Part shown: positions 26,524 through 34,990 of the stretch, in pieces
How the letters are laid out: every line of letters starts with the position of its first letter
How positions within the stretch are numbered: position 1 is the stretch's first letter
Assembly (NCBI RefSeq): GCF_021462265.1
Contig: NZ_JAJONF010000002.1
Span: 372,001-436,000, forward strand
DNA length: 64,000 nucleotides
Direction of reading: 5' to 3'
Source of the DNA: Streptomyces shenzhenensis
Lineage (GTDB): Bacteria > Actinomycetota > Actinomycetes > Streptomycetales > Streptomycetaceae
Position numbers and translations under genes: made by a program
Notes under the pieces: model-generated
Database searches by the model: none
What the model was told of the DNA's origin: nothing
What the model saw: the letters and a program-made list of their open reading frames with translations, nothing else

Positions 26524-27399
26524 TCAGCCGCCGTGCGGTACGACCGCCACCGGGCAGCCGGCGTGGTGCAGTACGGCGTGCGTGACCGGTCCCAGCCGGC
26601 CCCCGCCGCCCCGGCCCACGACCAGCAGACCGGCTTCGCGGGAGGAGTTCAGGAGCGCCTGCGCGGGATGCAGCAGCACGACATCCGCGCGGACCGTCAC
26701 CTCCGGATACCTCTCCTGCGGGGCGCGCAGGGCGTCGGACAGCCGCAGAACCTCCTGGTCCTCCCAGGTGGCACGGTCCTCCTCGGCCACGAACAGCGTC
26801 CTGGGCGAGACGGCCTCGGCGGGGAAGACCCAGGCCTGCACCACCCGGAGGACCGCGCCGCGCCCGCGGGCCGCTCCGAACGCGAAGTCCGCCACCTCCG
26901 CGACCGGGCGATGCGCGTCGAACCCCACCACCACCGGAGGGACGGCGCCCGCCGGACGCGTGCCGTTCCCGAAACCGCCGAGCCGCCGTCCGGGCACCAC
27001 GACGACCGGGCAGTCGGCCGCGGCCGCCACCCGAAGGGCCACCGAGCCGGCCGCGAGGCCGTCGAAGCCGCCCGAGCCCCGTGCCCCGACCACCAGCAGC
27101 CCGGCACCGGCCGCCAGGGACAGCAGCGCCTCGGCCGGGGCGCCGGCGCTCTGCTCGCCGCGCACCCGCAGCTCCGGGTGACGGGCACCGAGGTCGGCGA
27201 TCACGCCCTGGACGATGCGCTCACCCACCCGGCGCAGCGTCTCCCGGGCCTGGTCGGGAACCTCACCGCCGGGCAGTGGCGGAGTGGCGTGCACGAGGTA
27301 CAGGGGAACATCCCGCAGCACCGCCTCCCGCGCCGCCCACTCGGCCGCGGCGAGACTGTGCCCGGATCCGTCGACACCCGCCAGTACGGGCTGACCCAT
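26524..27399 (-). CDS. Universal stress protein, two UspA domains
   Basis: About 291 residues. Domain 1 opens [20 protein letters not shown] and has the ATP loop [20 protein letters not shown]. Domain 2 opens [20 protein letters not shown] and ends [20 protein letters not shown], a partial ATP loop. GGAGGACACG precedes the ATG. Divergent from the aldolase gene across a 270-bp region with three boxes. Confidence 0.9.
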   Translation of the reverse strand: MGQPVLAGVDGSGHSLAAAEWAAREAVLRDVPLYLVHATPPLPGGEVPDQARETLRRVGERIVQGVIADLGARHPELRVRGEQSAGAPAEALLSLAAGAGLLVVGARGSGGFDGLAAGSVALRVAAAADCPVVVVPGRRLGGFGNGTRPAGAVPPVVVGFDAHRPVAEVADFAFGAARGRGAVLRVVQAWVFPAEAVSPRTLFVAEEDRATWEDQEVLRLSDALRAPQERYPEVTVRADVVLLHPAQALLNSSREAGLLVVGRGGGGRLGPVTHAVLHHAGCPVAVVPHGG

Positions 27400-27449
27400 C
27401 GTGTCCTCCTTCGCCCGCCGGGCCCGTTCACGCGCTCCCGCACTGTTCC

Positions 27450-27562
27450 ACCGCGGAGCCCTCGGAAGTCCCGGCGGACGGGACGTTCGCCCGCACGCGG
27501 GCCGTTCGGCCCCGGCGAAGGACCCGACCGGCTCTGCCGGACGGTCCGCCCGCGCGGATGAT
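27450..27562. promoter_or_regulatory. Triple-box divergent promoter between Usp and aldolase genes
   Basis: Boxes are GGGACGTTCGCCCG (27480-27493), GGGCCGTTCGGCCC (27499-27512) and GGACCCGACCGGCT (27520-27533), starts 19 and 21 bp apart. For the aldolase, GATGAT+GG (27557-27564) follows 23 nt after the last box. For the Usp gene, minus-strand CGCGGT+GG (27455-27448) lies 24 nt from the first box, but that hexamer is weak. Confidence 0.55.
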
Positions 27563-27668
27563 GGGCAGGGAACCCGCGACACGGCCGCACGGCCCGTGGC
27601 ACGTCCCGTTGCCCGCAGGTGTGCGGCCGTCTCCCTCGGCATTCCGCGGGACAGGAGAGGCGGAGACC

Positions 27669-28721
27669 ATGACCGACATCCAAGAGCTGCTGGGCGATGA
27701 GGCGAAGGACCTGCTGACCTACTCCGCCCAGGGAATCCCGCGGGACGACCTGGTCCTGCCCGGCCCCGACTTCGTCGACCGGGTGGTGTCCGGGACCGAC
27801 CGCTCGCCCCGGGTGCTGCGCAACCTGCAGTCACTCTTCGACCAGGGCCGGCTGGCCGGCACCGGATACGTGTCGATCCTGCCGGTCGACCAGGGCATCG
27901 AGCACTCCGCGGCATCGGCGTTCGCCCCCAACCCCCGCTACCTCGACCCCGCGAACATCGTCGAACTCGCCCTCGAAGGCGGCTGCAACGCGGTGGCCAG
28001 CACCCTCGGTGTGCTCGGCGCGGTGTCGCGGCGCTACGCGCACCGGATCCCCTTCATCGTCAAGCTCAACCACAACGAACTGCTCACCTACCCGAACCAC
28101 TACGACCAGATCCTGTTCGGCGACGTCCAGCAGTGCTTCGACCTCGGCGCGGTCGGCGTCGGCGCCACGGTCTACTTCGGCTCGGAGCAGTCGGACCGCC
28201 AGCTGCGGGAGGCCAGCGAGGTCTTCGCCAGGGCCCATGAACTGGGCATGTTCACGGTGCTGTGGTGCTACCTGCGCAACTCCGCGTTCAAGAAGGACGG
28301 CGTGGACTACGCGGTCTCCGCCGACCTCACCGGCCAGGCCAACCACCTCGGTGTGACGATCGAGGCCGACATCGTCAAACAGAAGCAGGCCGAGAACAAC
28401 GGCGGCTACCGCGCGCTGGACTTCGGCAAGACCCACCCGCTGCTGTACGACCGGCTCACCACCGACCACCCGGTCGACCTCACGCGCTGGCAGGTCGCCA
28501 ACTGCTACATGGGCCGCGTCGGTCTGATCAACAGCGGCGGCGCGTCGGCCGGCCAGGGGGACCTGGCCCAGGCGGTACGGACCGCGGTGATCAACAAGCG
28601 GGCCGGCGGCACCGGCCTCATCACCGGCCGCAAAGCCTTCCAGCGCCCCACCGAGGAGGGGGTCGGACTCCTGCACGCCGTCCAGGACGTCTACCTCGAC
28701 GAGAGTGTCACCGTCGCCTGA
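27669..28721 (+). CDS. Fructose-bisphosphate aldolase class I (DhnA/FbaB type)
   Basis: About 350 residues. Cleaves fructose 1,6-bisphosphate by a Schiff-base mechanism. Family marks are [20 protein letters not shown] near 75, [20 protein letters not shown] near 130 and the phosphate-binding [19 protein letters not shown] near 300; the probable active Lys is in the [19 protein letters not shown] strand region but was not assigned with certainty. Streptomyces normally use a class II aldolase for housekeeping, so this enzyme may be the condition-specific one. It follows a triple-box promoter with a 5' leader of about 100 nt. Confidence 0.9.
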   Translation: MTDIQELLGDEAKDLLTYSAQGIPRDDLVLPGPDFVDRVVSGTDRSPRVLRNLQSLFDQGRLAGTGYVSILPVDQGIEHSAASAFAPNPRYLDPANIVELALEGGCNAVASTLGVLGAVSRRYAHRIPFIVKLNHNELLTYPNHYDQILFGDVQQCFDLGAVGVGATVYFGSEQSDRQLREASEVFARAHELGMFTVLWCYLRNSAFKKDGVDYAVSADLTGQANHLGVTIEADIVKQKQAENNGGYRALDFGKTHPLLYDRLTTDHPVDLTRWQVANCYMGRVGLINSGGASAGQGDLAQAVRTAVINKRAGGTGLITGRKAFQRPTEEGVGLLHAVQDVYLDESVTVA

Positions 28722-28761
28722 CGGGCCTGACGGGCCTGACGGGCCTGACGGGCCTGACGTG
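28717..28761. repeat. Five 9-bp tandem repeats at the aldolase stop codon
   Basis: CCTGACGGG is repeated four times with a fifth imperfect copy; the first copy contains the TGA stop of the aldolase gene. Similar 9-bp repeats occur at the end of the Usp gene at 36629. Confidence 0.8.
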
Positions 28762-28806
28762 GCGGGGTGGCCGGGGGCCCGGCGCCCAGCGGGCGTCCCG
28801 GGCGCC

Positions 28807-29274
28807 TCAGACCGGCGTCACCTCGCCGATGCCGGTGCCGGCATCTGTGCCGGCCGGGCCGGGGCGGGAGGCGGTCCCGGCGTGCCGCAGACGCCGACCG
28901 GCGTCTTCCGGGGAGGGCGGCCGGCGGGTGAAGACGTCCTGTCCGACGGCCGTGGCCTCCCAGGTGTTGGCCGCGATCGCGGACACCGTGAGCAGCCAGG
29001 CGGCGCAGATCCGCTCCTCGCCGTCCTCGTGGTACTGGCCGCTCCAGCTGGTCACCGACTCGGCGTCGGTCCGCTCGTTGCGCCAGGCCACCGTCCAGCC
29101 GAGCGGCGTCCCGCGGTCCGGGACCGCGGCCGCCTCGTAGCGCCCGACCAGCGGGTACCCGCCCACCGCGTGACCGGTCGCCGAGAAGTAGGTGCCCTTG
29201 ACACCCCCGGTCGGTTCGACCGTGATCCGCATGTGCGAGCCGATCTCGTTGTACCAGTCTCCGCTGATACTCAT
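28807..29274 (-). CDS. Avidin/streptavidin family biotin-binding protein, no signal peptide
   Basis: About 155 residues. The first 120 align without gaps by eye to the streptavidin barrel (GDWYNEIGSH, GTYFSA, LGWTVAWRN, WSGQY, AAWLLT, QDVF). Biotin contacts are kept: N9, S13, Y29, S31, W64, S73, T75, W77, W93, W105 and D113, equivalent to streptavidin N23, S27, Y43, S45, W79, S88, T90, W92, W108, W120 and D128. Only N49 differs (H35). There is no secretion signal: the ATG after GGGAGGACGAACG begins directly in strand 1. A polar tail of about 35 residues follows. Biotin binding is strongly suggested but not shown. Confidence 0.9.
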   Translation of the reverse strand: MSISGDWYNEIGSHMRITVEPTGGVKGTYFSATGHAVGGYPLVGRYEAAAVPDRGTPLGWTVAWRNERTDAESVTSWSGQYHEDGEERICAAWLLTVSAIAANTWEATAVGQDVFTRRPPSPEDAGRRLRHAGTASRPGPAGTDAGTGIGEVTPV

Positions 29275-29402
29275 CGTTCGTCCTCCCTCAAAGGCGCGCG
29301 GGGCGCCGCGTGGCTCCGCGTTCGGAACCGCGGTCACCGGCCGGACACGAGGCGCCTCCCGGCGTCCGGCGGCGGGTGGCGTCGTCCGCCCTTCTTCCTC
29401 CC

Positions 29403-29446
29403 AGTACAGATGCGTCACTCCCCGGGCCACCAGGGCCGAACAGACC
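29403..29446 (-). promoter_or_regulatory. Boxed promoter of the avidin-like gene
   Basis: GGGCCGAACAGACC (29433-29446) lies exactly 24 nt from minus-strand TGTACT+GG (29408-29401). This gives a leader of about 120 nt. A weak distal match GGCCACCCGGCC is near 29455. The rest of the 29275-29642 gap shows nothing else. Confidence 0.5.
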
Positions 29447-29642
29447 GTCTCCGCGGCCACCCGGCCTCAGGAGTCCCCTGCGATGTCCCGGGCGGGTGAC
29501 GCCCGGCAGGCCGCACCCGGCTGCGCGCGCCGGCGCCGGGCGGCATCGTGGTCCGTGGCAGCGGGGTGACCACATGCGACGGCGTACCGATCCCGCTGCC
29601 GCGACCGGCTCCGCCGCTCGCGCCGACTCTCGAAGGGGTTCC

Positions 29643-30698
29643 ATGCCGCAGCCGGGGACCCCAGCCGGGGACACCGGACCGGAGCCGGGCGACGTCACCC
29701 GGCCGGGCCGGATCTGGTGGCTCTGCTCGGTGCTCGTCGTGGCGGCCGCGGTGGTGGCCGCCGTCTTCCGGCGGAGTGAGATCGCGCAGGCGTACCACCT
29801 GGTCGCCCGCGTCCGGCCGGCCGGTCTCGGCGCCGCCGTCGCACTCGAGGTGATGTCCCTGCTGTGTTTCGCGGCCGTGCCGCGGTGGCTGCTGGCGGTG
29901 GGGGGCGTGCGGTGGAGCATGGCCAGGATGACGTGTACCACCGTGGCCGCCAACGCGATGTCGGGTGCGCTGCCGGCCGGCGCGGCCTTCTCGGCCGCCT
30001 GGCTGTTGCGCCACCTGTCCCGGCGCGGTGCGGGCGGGGTGCTCGCCGCCGCCGTCCTGGTGACCGCGGGCGCGGCGTCGGCGGCGGGCCTCTTCCTCGT
30101 CTTCGCCCTCGGCGTGGCGGTGGCCGGCCGGACCGGCCCCGGCGCCCTGGTGCGCCCGGTCGTGGACGCGCTGCTGCCCGTTCTCCTCGCCGCGCTGGTG
30201 CTCCTCGCCCTGTCCCGCTACGGCGGCTTCCGCCGCCTGCTGCGCCGCCTCTGGGCGGGCACGGGCCGGCGGTTCCCGCGGGTACGCCGCGCGGAGTCGG
30301 ACTTCGCCGGAGTACTGCGCCAGGCCCGCGCGGCACAGCCCCGGCCGCTGCCCTGGCTGTGGCCGCTCGGGTACGCCTTCCTGAACTGGGTGTTCGATGC
30401 GGCGGCCCTGACCGCCGGGATGTCGGCCCTGGGCATCGAGGTGCCCTGGCGGGGACTGCTTCTCGCCTATGCCCTCACCCAGCTGGCCGGCAGCCTGCAC
30501 CTGACACCGGGGAACCTGGGCATCGCCGAGGCGACGCTGTCGGCCCTGCTCGCCCTCTGCGGACTGCCGGCCGCGCAGGCGATCGCCGCGACGTTCCTCT
30601 ACCGCGTCATCAGCTACTGGGCGCTGCAACCCATCGGCTGGACCTGCTGGGTCGGCCTCGCCCTCGAAGAGGCACACGCGGCGCACGACGGTCTCTGA
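29643..30698 (+). CDS. Lysylphosphatidylglycerol synthase-type membrane protein (UPF0104/YbhN)
   Basis: About 351 residues with around eight hydrophobic spans, beginning RIWWLCSVLVVAAAVVAAVF. The motif NAMSGALPAGAAFSAAWLL in the middle and LAGSLHLTPGNLGIAEATL near the C-terminus are typical of the flippase-like LPG_synthase_TM family. No C-terminal aminoacyl-transfer domain is present, so it is a stand-alone integral protein, possibly moving a lipid-linked substrate. GAAGGGG precedes the chosen ATG closely; an in-frame ATG 69 nt upstream is possible. Confidence 0.78.
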   Translation: MPQPGTPAGDTGPEPGDVTRPGRIWWLCSVLVVAAAVVAAVFRRSEIAQAYHLVARVRPAGLGAAVALEVMSLLCFAAVPRWLLAVGGVRWSMARMTCTTVAANAMSGALPAGAAFSAAWLLRHLSRRGAGGVLAAAVLVTAGAASAAGLFLVFALGVAVAGRTGPGALVRPVVDALLPVLLAALVLLALSRYGGFRRLLRRLWAGTGRRFPRVRRAESDFAGVLRQARAAQPRPLPWLWPLGYAFLNWVFDAAALTAGMSALGIEVPWRGLLLAYALTQLAGSLHLTPGNLGIAEATLSALLALCGLPAAQAIAATFLYRVISYWALQPIGWTCWVGLALEEAHAAHDGL

Positions 30699-30915
30699 CC
30701 GGCCCCTGCCCGCGCGGACCCCCACCGGTCCGGTCCTCGGTGCGGTGCCGGGAACCGCCGGCGAGGGCGTGGTGGACGCCGGGGATCTCGCGGTCGACGC
30801 CGGGCAGGCCGTGGACGGCGTGCCCGGCGCCGCGCACGGAGTACGCGACGGTGAAGACGACGTCCTCCGGCATCTTTGTGAAGCGGCCCTTGCTCGCGGG
30901 GACCGGTGCGCTCAC
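30610..30915 (-). CDS. Possible small hypothetical protein coupled to the M50 gene
   Basis: A 101-codon frame whose GTG overlaps the M50 stop (GTGA). The first 55 codons have nearly all G/C third positions and a protein-like composition (MPEDVVFTVAYSVRGAGH region). The last 30 codons are low-complexity and overlap the 3' end of the opposite gene. I do not recognise a family. It may be real, may be a decayed remnant, or may end earlier through a frame change. Confidence 0.33.
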   Translation of the reverse strand: MSAPVPASKGRFTKMPEDVVFTVAYSVRGAGHAVHGLPGVDREIPGVHHALAGGSRHRTEDRTGGGPRGQGPVRDRRAPRVPLRGRGRPSRSSRWVAAPSS

Positions 30916-32060
30916 CGCCGCTGCGGCCCCGGCCGGCCGGACGTGGCCGGCCAGGTCAGGGCGCGGGCGATGTCGGACAGGGCGAGGATGCCGGCGGGAC
31001 GGCCGTCCGCGAGGACCAGGGCGCGGCGGACCGGGCTCGCCTCCAAGCGGGCGAGCACGTCCAGCACCGGCTCCTCCGGAGTGGCGACGACGCACTCGGA
31101 GAGGGGGAGCATCGCCTCGCGGACCGTGGTCCTCGCACGTTCCTGGGGCGGTGTGGCATCGAGGCGCCGAATCGTCAGCAGCCCGATCACCGTTCCGTCC
31201 GCCGCCGTGACGGGGAACGTGGAATGACGGTAGTGGCCGAAGGGTCCCTCGGCCAGGAAACCGGCGAGCGTCGCGTTGGCCGGCACGGTGACCGGGCCGC
31301 CGGTCATGACACGGCTCACCGGGACGCCGTCCAGGACCCCCCGGATCTCCGCCTGCCGGGCCTCGGACGTGGCGGCGGCGATGAGGAACCAGCCGAGCAG
31401 GGCGGCCCACAGCCCGGAGAGGTCACCGCGGAGGAGAACCGCGGCGAACCCGGTGACCACCATGAACCAGCCCAGCGCCCGGCCCGCCGCCGAGGCGCCC
31501 CGCGTGGCCCGCAGCCGGTCACCGGTGCGCCGCCACAGGTACGCCCGCAGCAGCCGGCCGCCGTCGAGCGGGGCGGCGGGCAGCGAGTTGAAGACGGCCA
31601 GTAGGACGTTGATCGCGGCGAGCCAGGCGACCGCCTCCACCAGCAGCGCCGACGCGTGCAGCGCGTCCAGCCCCACGGCCGCGCCGGCCAGGAGGCCACC
31701 CGCCAGCAGGCTGGTGAGCGGACCCACACTGGCGATACGGAATTCGGCGGCCGGCGTGGGAGCCTCGCCGCTCAGCCGGGCGGCGCCGCCGAGCATCCAC
31801 AGAGTGACGCCCTCGACCGGCACGCCGTTGCGGCGGGCGACCACCGCGTGTGCCAGCTCGTGTGCCAGCAGGGACGCGAGGAAGACCACCGCGGTCAACA
31901 GCCCCAGCGCCCAGTACAGCAGGGCGGAATGGCCGGGATGGGCGGCGGGGAAGCGGCCCTGTGCGAGCGCGAGGGTCACCAGGACGACGATGACCAGCAC
32001 GCTCCAGTGGAGGCCGACGCGCACCCCCGCGATCCGGCCGAGTGACAGCGTCTCTTCCAT
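30912..32060 (-). CDS. Site-2 protease-like M50 metallopeptidase with two CBS domains
   Basis: About 382 residues. Six or so membrane helices contain the zinc motif HELAH near 66 and NSLPAAPLDGGR near 160, the third metal ligand. CBS domains occupy roughly 245-370 (SRVMTGGPVTVPANATLAGF and VREAMLPLSECVVATPEEPV). The CBS pair probably senses nucleotides and gates intramembrane cleavage of an unknown substrate. The closest mycobacterial counterpart, Rv2625c, belongs to the DosR regulon. Confidence 0.9.
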   Translation of the reverse strand: MEETLSLGRIAGVRVGLHWSVLVIVVLVTLALAQGRFPAAHPGHSALLYWALGLLTAVVFLASLLAHELAHAVVARRNGVPVEGVTLWMLGGAARLSGEAPTPAAEFRIASVGPLTSLLAGGLLAGAAVGLDALHASALLVEAVAWLAAINVLLAVFNSLPAAPLDGGRLLRAYLWRRTGDRLRATRGASAAGRALGWFMVVTGFAAVLLRGDLSGLWAALLGWFLIAAATSEARQAEIRGVLDGVPVSRVMTGGPVTVPANATLAGFLAEGPFGHYRHSTFPVTAADGTVIGLLTIRRLDATPPQERARTTVREAMLPLSECVVATPEEPVLDVLARLEASPVRRALVLADGRPAGILALSDIARALTWPATSGRPGPQRR

Positions 32061-32457
32061 CGGCTCGCCTCGTCTTTCACGGGCTCACGGCCCTGTGTGC
32101 ATGGTGGATGCGGTGCCCGGGCCCACCGGTGGCCCCGGCCTCGGTGGCGCCTGCCGCCGCACAAAGCCTCGCGGACGTCCACCGGCCGCACCATGAGGCG
32201 AGCGACCCCGTCCGATGGGCCACTGCGGGCAGCCACGGGGCCGACCGGCCCTGCCCCGCGGCAGGAAGGGGCGCCGGTACGCGATCCCGACGAACAGCCG
32301 GGGCAGCTTCCGGCCGGACACCGCTTCGCGGCCGTCCGCCCCGCCCGCGGGCGCCGTCGAGGGCGAAGCCGATCGCGGCCCCGGGCGAGCCCGGTCGGCC
32401 CCCGCGCCGGGCCGGGCTGCGGGGCGCCGGTCGCGGTCGCGGCGCACGGGTGACCGC
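32061..32457. promoter_or_regulatory. Upstream region of the M50 gene with one perfect box
   Basis: About 400 bases. GGGCCGACCGGCCC at 32238-32251 is perfect, with a weak partner GGGCCACTGCGGGC at 32217-32230. No -10 at the expected distance was found. Two further GC-rich palindromic matches lie near 32081. No convincing gene lies in the stretch. Confidence 0.4.
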
Positions 32458-32913
32458 TCAGTCCTCGTCGCCGACGACGGCGATGCCGGTCACCAGGTCC
32501 GGGTGGATGCGCACCGCGTGTTTCATGGTCCGGTCCAGCCAGGGACGCAACAGCGACTCGTAGCGGGCGAGTTCGCGCGGGTCGGTCACCAGGTGCGCGA
32601 AGCCGGTGACCACCACGCTCCAGCCCAGGTGGGTGTCCGGATCGATGACATCGGCCTCGTAGGCGACCACCACCCCGGTGCCGTCGGCCTGCCGGGTGCG
32701 GGAGGTCAGGGCGGCGCCCTCGTGGGTGCGGATGACGATGTCGCCGTCGACCAGCACATGGTTGACCGGGCGGACGGTGGGCAGGGCCTGCCGTGTGAAG
32801 ACGATCCGCCCCAGCGACACCGTGCCCAGCAGTCGCAGCGCCTCCGAGCTGTCGAGCTCGACACTCCGGCGCGCACCGGCGACACGGGCGGGTGCGCTGT
32901 CCTCGTTGACCAT
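32458..32913 (-). CDS. Pyridoxamine 5'-phosphate oxidase-fold protein
   Basis: About 151 residues forming one flavin-reductase-like split barrel: EALRLLGTVSLGRIVFTRQA near 20, PTVRPVNHVLVDGDIVIRTH near 42, and WSVVVTGFAHLVTDPREL near 95. Relatives bind FMN, F420 or haem; the cofactor cannot be decided. The ATG has only a weak ribosome site. It faces the small-protein/Rv1733c operon. Confidence 0.82.
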   Translation of the reverse strand: MVNEDSAPARVAGARRSVELDSSEALRLLGTVSLGRIVFTRQALPTVRPVNHVLVDGDIVIRTHEGAALTSRTRQADGTGVVVAYEADVIDPDTHLGWSVVVTGFAHLVTDPRELARYESLLRPWLDRTMKHAVRIHPDLVTGIAVVGDED

Positions 32914-33025
32914 GGCGGGGTTCCGTCGGTGAGTCGTCCCCCGGCGCGGCGGACGTGCCTCGTCGAGGTGCTGAAGGTCGGGTGAACGGAGCGACACCGC
33001 GGGGGATCGGCGCCGCTCCTGGCTC

Positions 33026-33090
33026 AACTCTCTTCCCGGACGTGCTCCGGCGCAGGTGCCGTTGGTCCCGCGACGGGGGCCGATCGGCCC
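33026..33090 (-). promoter_or_regulatory. Two-box promoter of the PNPOx-fold gene
   Basis: GTGCCGTTGGTCCC (33056-33069) and the perfect palindrome GGGCCGATCGGCCC (33077-33090) are 21 bp apart. Minus-strand AGAGTT+GA (33031-33024) is exactly 24 nt away. Confidence 0.65.
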
Positions 33091-33244
33091 TTATGCACCG
33101 GTGCACCGGCCGGGGCCGCCTGCTGCGGGCGGACGCCCACCACGGCTCCGGCTGTCAGGAGCCCGGCCGTGGCCGACCACGGCCGCCGGGGGTGCCGCGC
33201 GCCGTGGACGGCCGCCGGCCTGAGGAAATCCGGACCGCTGCCCG

Positions 33245-33288
33245 GGGCCGCTCGGCCCATGCCCCGGCGCGGCCGGGTGGCCGAGGCT
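33245..33288 (+). promoter_or_regulatory. Boxed promoter of the Rv1733c-like operon
   Basis: GGGCCGCTCGGCCC (33245-33258) lies exactly 24 nt before GAGGCT+GA (33283-33290). The predicted start near 33295 leaves a 34-nt leader. Confidence 0.62.
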
Positions 33289-33328
33289 GAAGGTGCCGAA
33301 GTACGGCATCTGACTGCTGGAGGCCGCC

Positions 33329-33487
33329 ATGACCGGCACCTCGTCCGCGGTGCGCGACGTGACGCCCCGCGATGTCGCCGCCCTGCGCCGCGACGCGGCG
33401 TTCAAGTGCATGGCCGAGGCCGAGGCCAGGCGGCGGTGGCTGATGAACACCCCGGCCGTCACCACGCGGGGAGGCGCCCGATCATGA
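33329..33487 (+). CDS. 52-residue protein coupled to the Rv1733c-like gene
   Basis: CTGGAGG lies 6 nt before the ATG, and the TGA overlaps the next ATG (ATGA). The peptide is helical and charged (TPRDVAALRRDAAFKCMAEA, EARRRWLMN) with one Cys. No known domain. Strong G/C third-position bias and coupling suggest it is translated. Confidence 0.65.
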   Translation: MTGTSSAVRDVTPRDVAALRRDAAFKCMAEAEARRRWLMNTPAVTTRGGARS

Positions 33488-34113
33488 ACCGCGACAGCTC
33501 CCGGAAGCAGGCAGGCGCCGGCAGCCGCCGGAGGCGGGGCCGGTCGTGGTGGTGGCGATGGCGGCGCAATCCGCTGCGGCGGCACAGCGACGTCGTGGAG
33601 GCCTGGATCGTGCTCGCGATCTGGGCCGTCGCCCTGCTCGGCGGAGTGCTCGCCGGCTGGGCCGTGGCCCAGACCGTCGATCACACGTTCGCCGAACGGC
33701 GGGCCGACACCCGCTCGGTGTCCGCCGTACTGACCGAGGACGCGGCGGAGGGCACGCCCGTCACGGCCGGTTACGACATCGGCAGGACATGGGTCACGGT
33801 CCGGTGGACGGCCGCGGACGGCACCGTGCGCACCGGCCGGGCCAAGGCCGTCCCCACGGCCGCCGCCGGCAGCCACGTCCAGGTCCGGGTGAACGGTCGC
33901 GAGCAGCTGGTCAGCGCTCCGCCGAGCAAGGCGGCGGCCACCTTCGAGACGGTCGCGGCCGGTGTGCTCGGCTGGCAGCTGACCGTGACCGCGGTCTACG
34001 GCGGCGGCCGGCTGGTCCGCCGGCGGCTGCTCGGGCGCCGTCTCGCCGAATGGGACGACGAGTGGCGGCGAGTCGGCCCCCAGTGGCGCAACTTCAGCGG
34101 CGGCAAGGGCTGA
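33484..34113 (+). CDS. Rv1733c family membrane protein
   Basis: About 209 residues. A basic N-terminus (RRRRGRSWWWRWRRNPLRR) leads to a first membrane span near 45-65 (VLAIWAVALLGGVLAGWAVA). An extracytoplasmic domain with repeated VTVRWTAADGTVRTG-type strands follows, then a second span near 160-180. This matches the two-helix architecture of M. tuberculosis Rv1733c, a DosR-regulon antigen of unknown function. Followed by a very strong terminator. Confidence 0.85.
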   Translation: MNRDSSRKQAGAGSRRRRGRSWWWRWRRNPLRRHSDVVEAWIVLAIWAVALLGGVLAGWAVAQTVDHTFAERRADTRSVSAVLTEDAAEGTPVTAGYDIGRTWVTVRWTAADGTVRTGRAKAVPTAAAGSHVQVRVNGREQLVSAPPSKAAATFETVAAGVLGWQLTVTAVYGGGRLVRRRLLGRRLAEWDDEWRRVGPQWRNFSGGKG

Positions 34114-34170
34114 CCCCCGCACAGCCCCTGCGCGAGGGCTGCCCGCTGGACACCGGTCCGCGCGGATACG

Positions 34171-34215
34171 CACCGGGCTCCGGTCCCGCGAGGTGTGCGG
34201 GACCGGAGCCCGGTG
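34171..34215. terminator. Bidirectional terminator, perfect 19-bp stem
   Basis: CACCGGGCTCCGGTCCCGC and its exact complement flank a 7-nt loop, between the convergent Rv1733c-like and CBS-BON genes and touching the latter's stop region. Confidence 0.9.
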
Positions 34216-34220
34216 TCGCG

Positions 34221-34886
34221 TCAGTCGGCGTCGCTGCGGACGGGGACGGGGCACAGATGGCAGCGCACGTCCACCACGCCCTCCACGGCGCGTGCCAGAC
34301 GCTCGGCGACCGGCACCAGATCCATGCCGTCGACCCATCCGGTGAGGGTGACCACCCCCTCCGTGACCTCCACCTGGATGTGGTCGGCCGACAGGGGGAA
34401 CAGCCGCTCGACGACCTCCCGGCGGACCTCCTCGGTGAGTTCCTCGTCTTCGCGGAGGAACACCTTGAGCAGGTCCGCGCGGCTGACGACGCCTCGGAGC
34501 AGGCCCACGCCGTCGACGACCGGCAGCCGCTTGACCCGGCGCCGCGCCATGATGCGGGCGGCCTCGGCCAGGGTGGCGTCGGCGTGCACGGTCACGGCGG
34601 GCGCGCTCATCAGATCCTTGGCGGTCAGGCCGCCGGCCTTGGCCAGATCGGCCGACCGCTCCCGCTGTACGAACCGGTCCGGATCGCTGTCCCGGAACTC
34701 CTCCTTGGGCAGCAGATCGGCCTCGGACACGACACCGATCACCCTGCCCTCGCCCTCCAGCACGGGAAGGGCGCTGATCTTCCACTGGTCCAGCAGCGCG
34801 ACGACGTCCTTGAACGGGACGTCACGGCCGACGGCCACGGCGGCGCGGGTCATCACGTCGCCGACGGTGTGCGGACTGCCGTGCAT
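34221..34886 (-). CDS. CBS-domain pair plus BON domain protein
   Basis: About 221 residues, same layout as the proteins at 8916 and 52804: CBS 1 from residue 7 (VGDVMTRAAVAVGRDVPFKD), CBS 2 near 85 (AKDLMSAPAVTVHADATLAE) and a BON domain near 150-205 (IQVEVTEGVVTLTGWVDGMD). AGAGGAGG precedes the ATG. It ends with CHLCPVPVRSDAD, adding a CxxC pair that the paralogues lack. Confidence 0.88.
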   Translation of the reverse strand: MHGSPHTVGDVMTRAAVAVGRDVPFKDVVALLDQWKISALPVLEGEGRVIGVVSEADLLPKEEFRDSDPDRFVQRERSADLAKAGGLTAKDLMSAPAVTVHADATLAEAARIMARRRVKRLPVVDGVGLLRGVVSRADLLKVFLREDEELTEEVRREVVERLFPLSADHIQVEVTEGVVTLTGWVDGMDLVPVAERLARAVEGVVDVRCHLCPVPVRSDAD

Positions 34887-34924
34887 GGTTGCCTCCTCTG
34901 CCTCCTCGGGATCCTCCCCGTCCC

Positions 34925-34990
34925 AGCGTGGGCCCGGCACGGGCCGGGGGCCAAGGGCCGCCCAGACCCTCCCGGAGGGACTCTTCGGCC
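34925..34990 (-). promoter_or_regulatory. Two-box promoter of the second CBS-BON gene
   Basis: GGGCCGCCCAGACC (34955-34968) and GGGACTCTTCGGCC (34977-34990) are 22 bp apart. Minus-strand CACGCT+GG (34930-34923) is exactly 24 nt from the proximal one. Confidence 0.58.
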
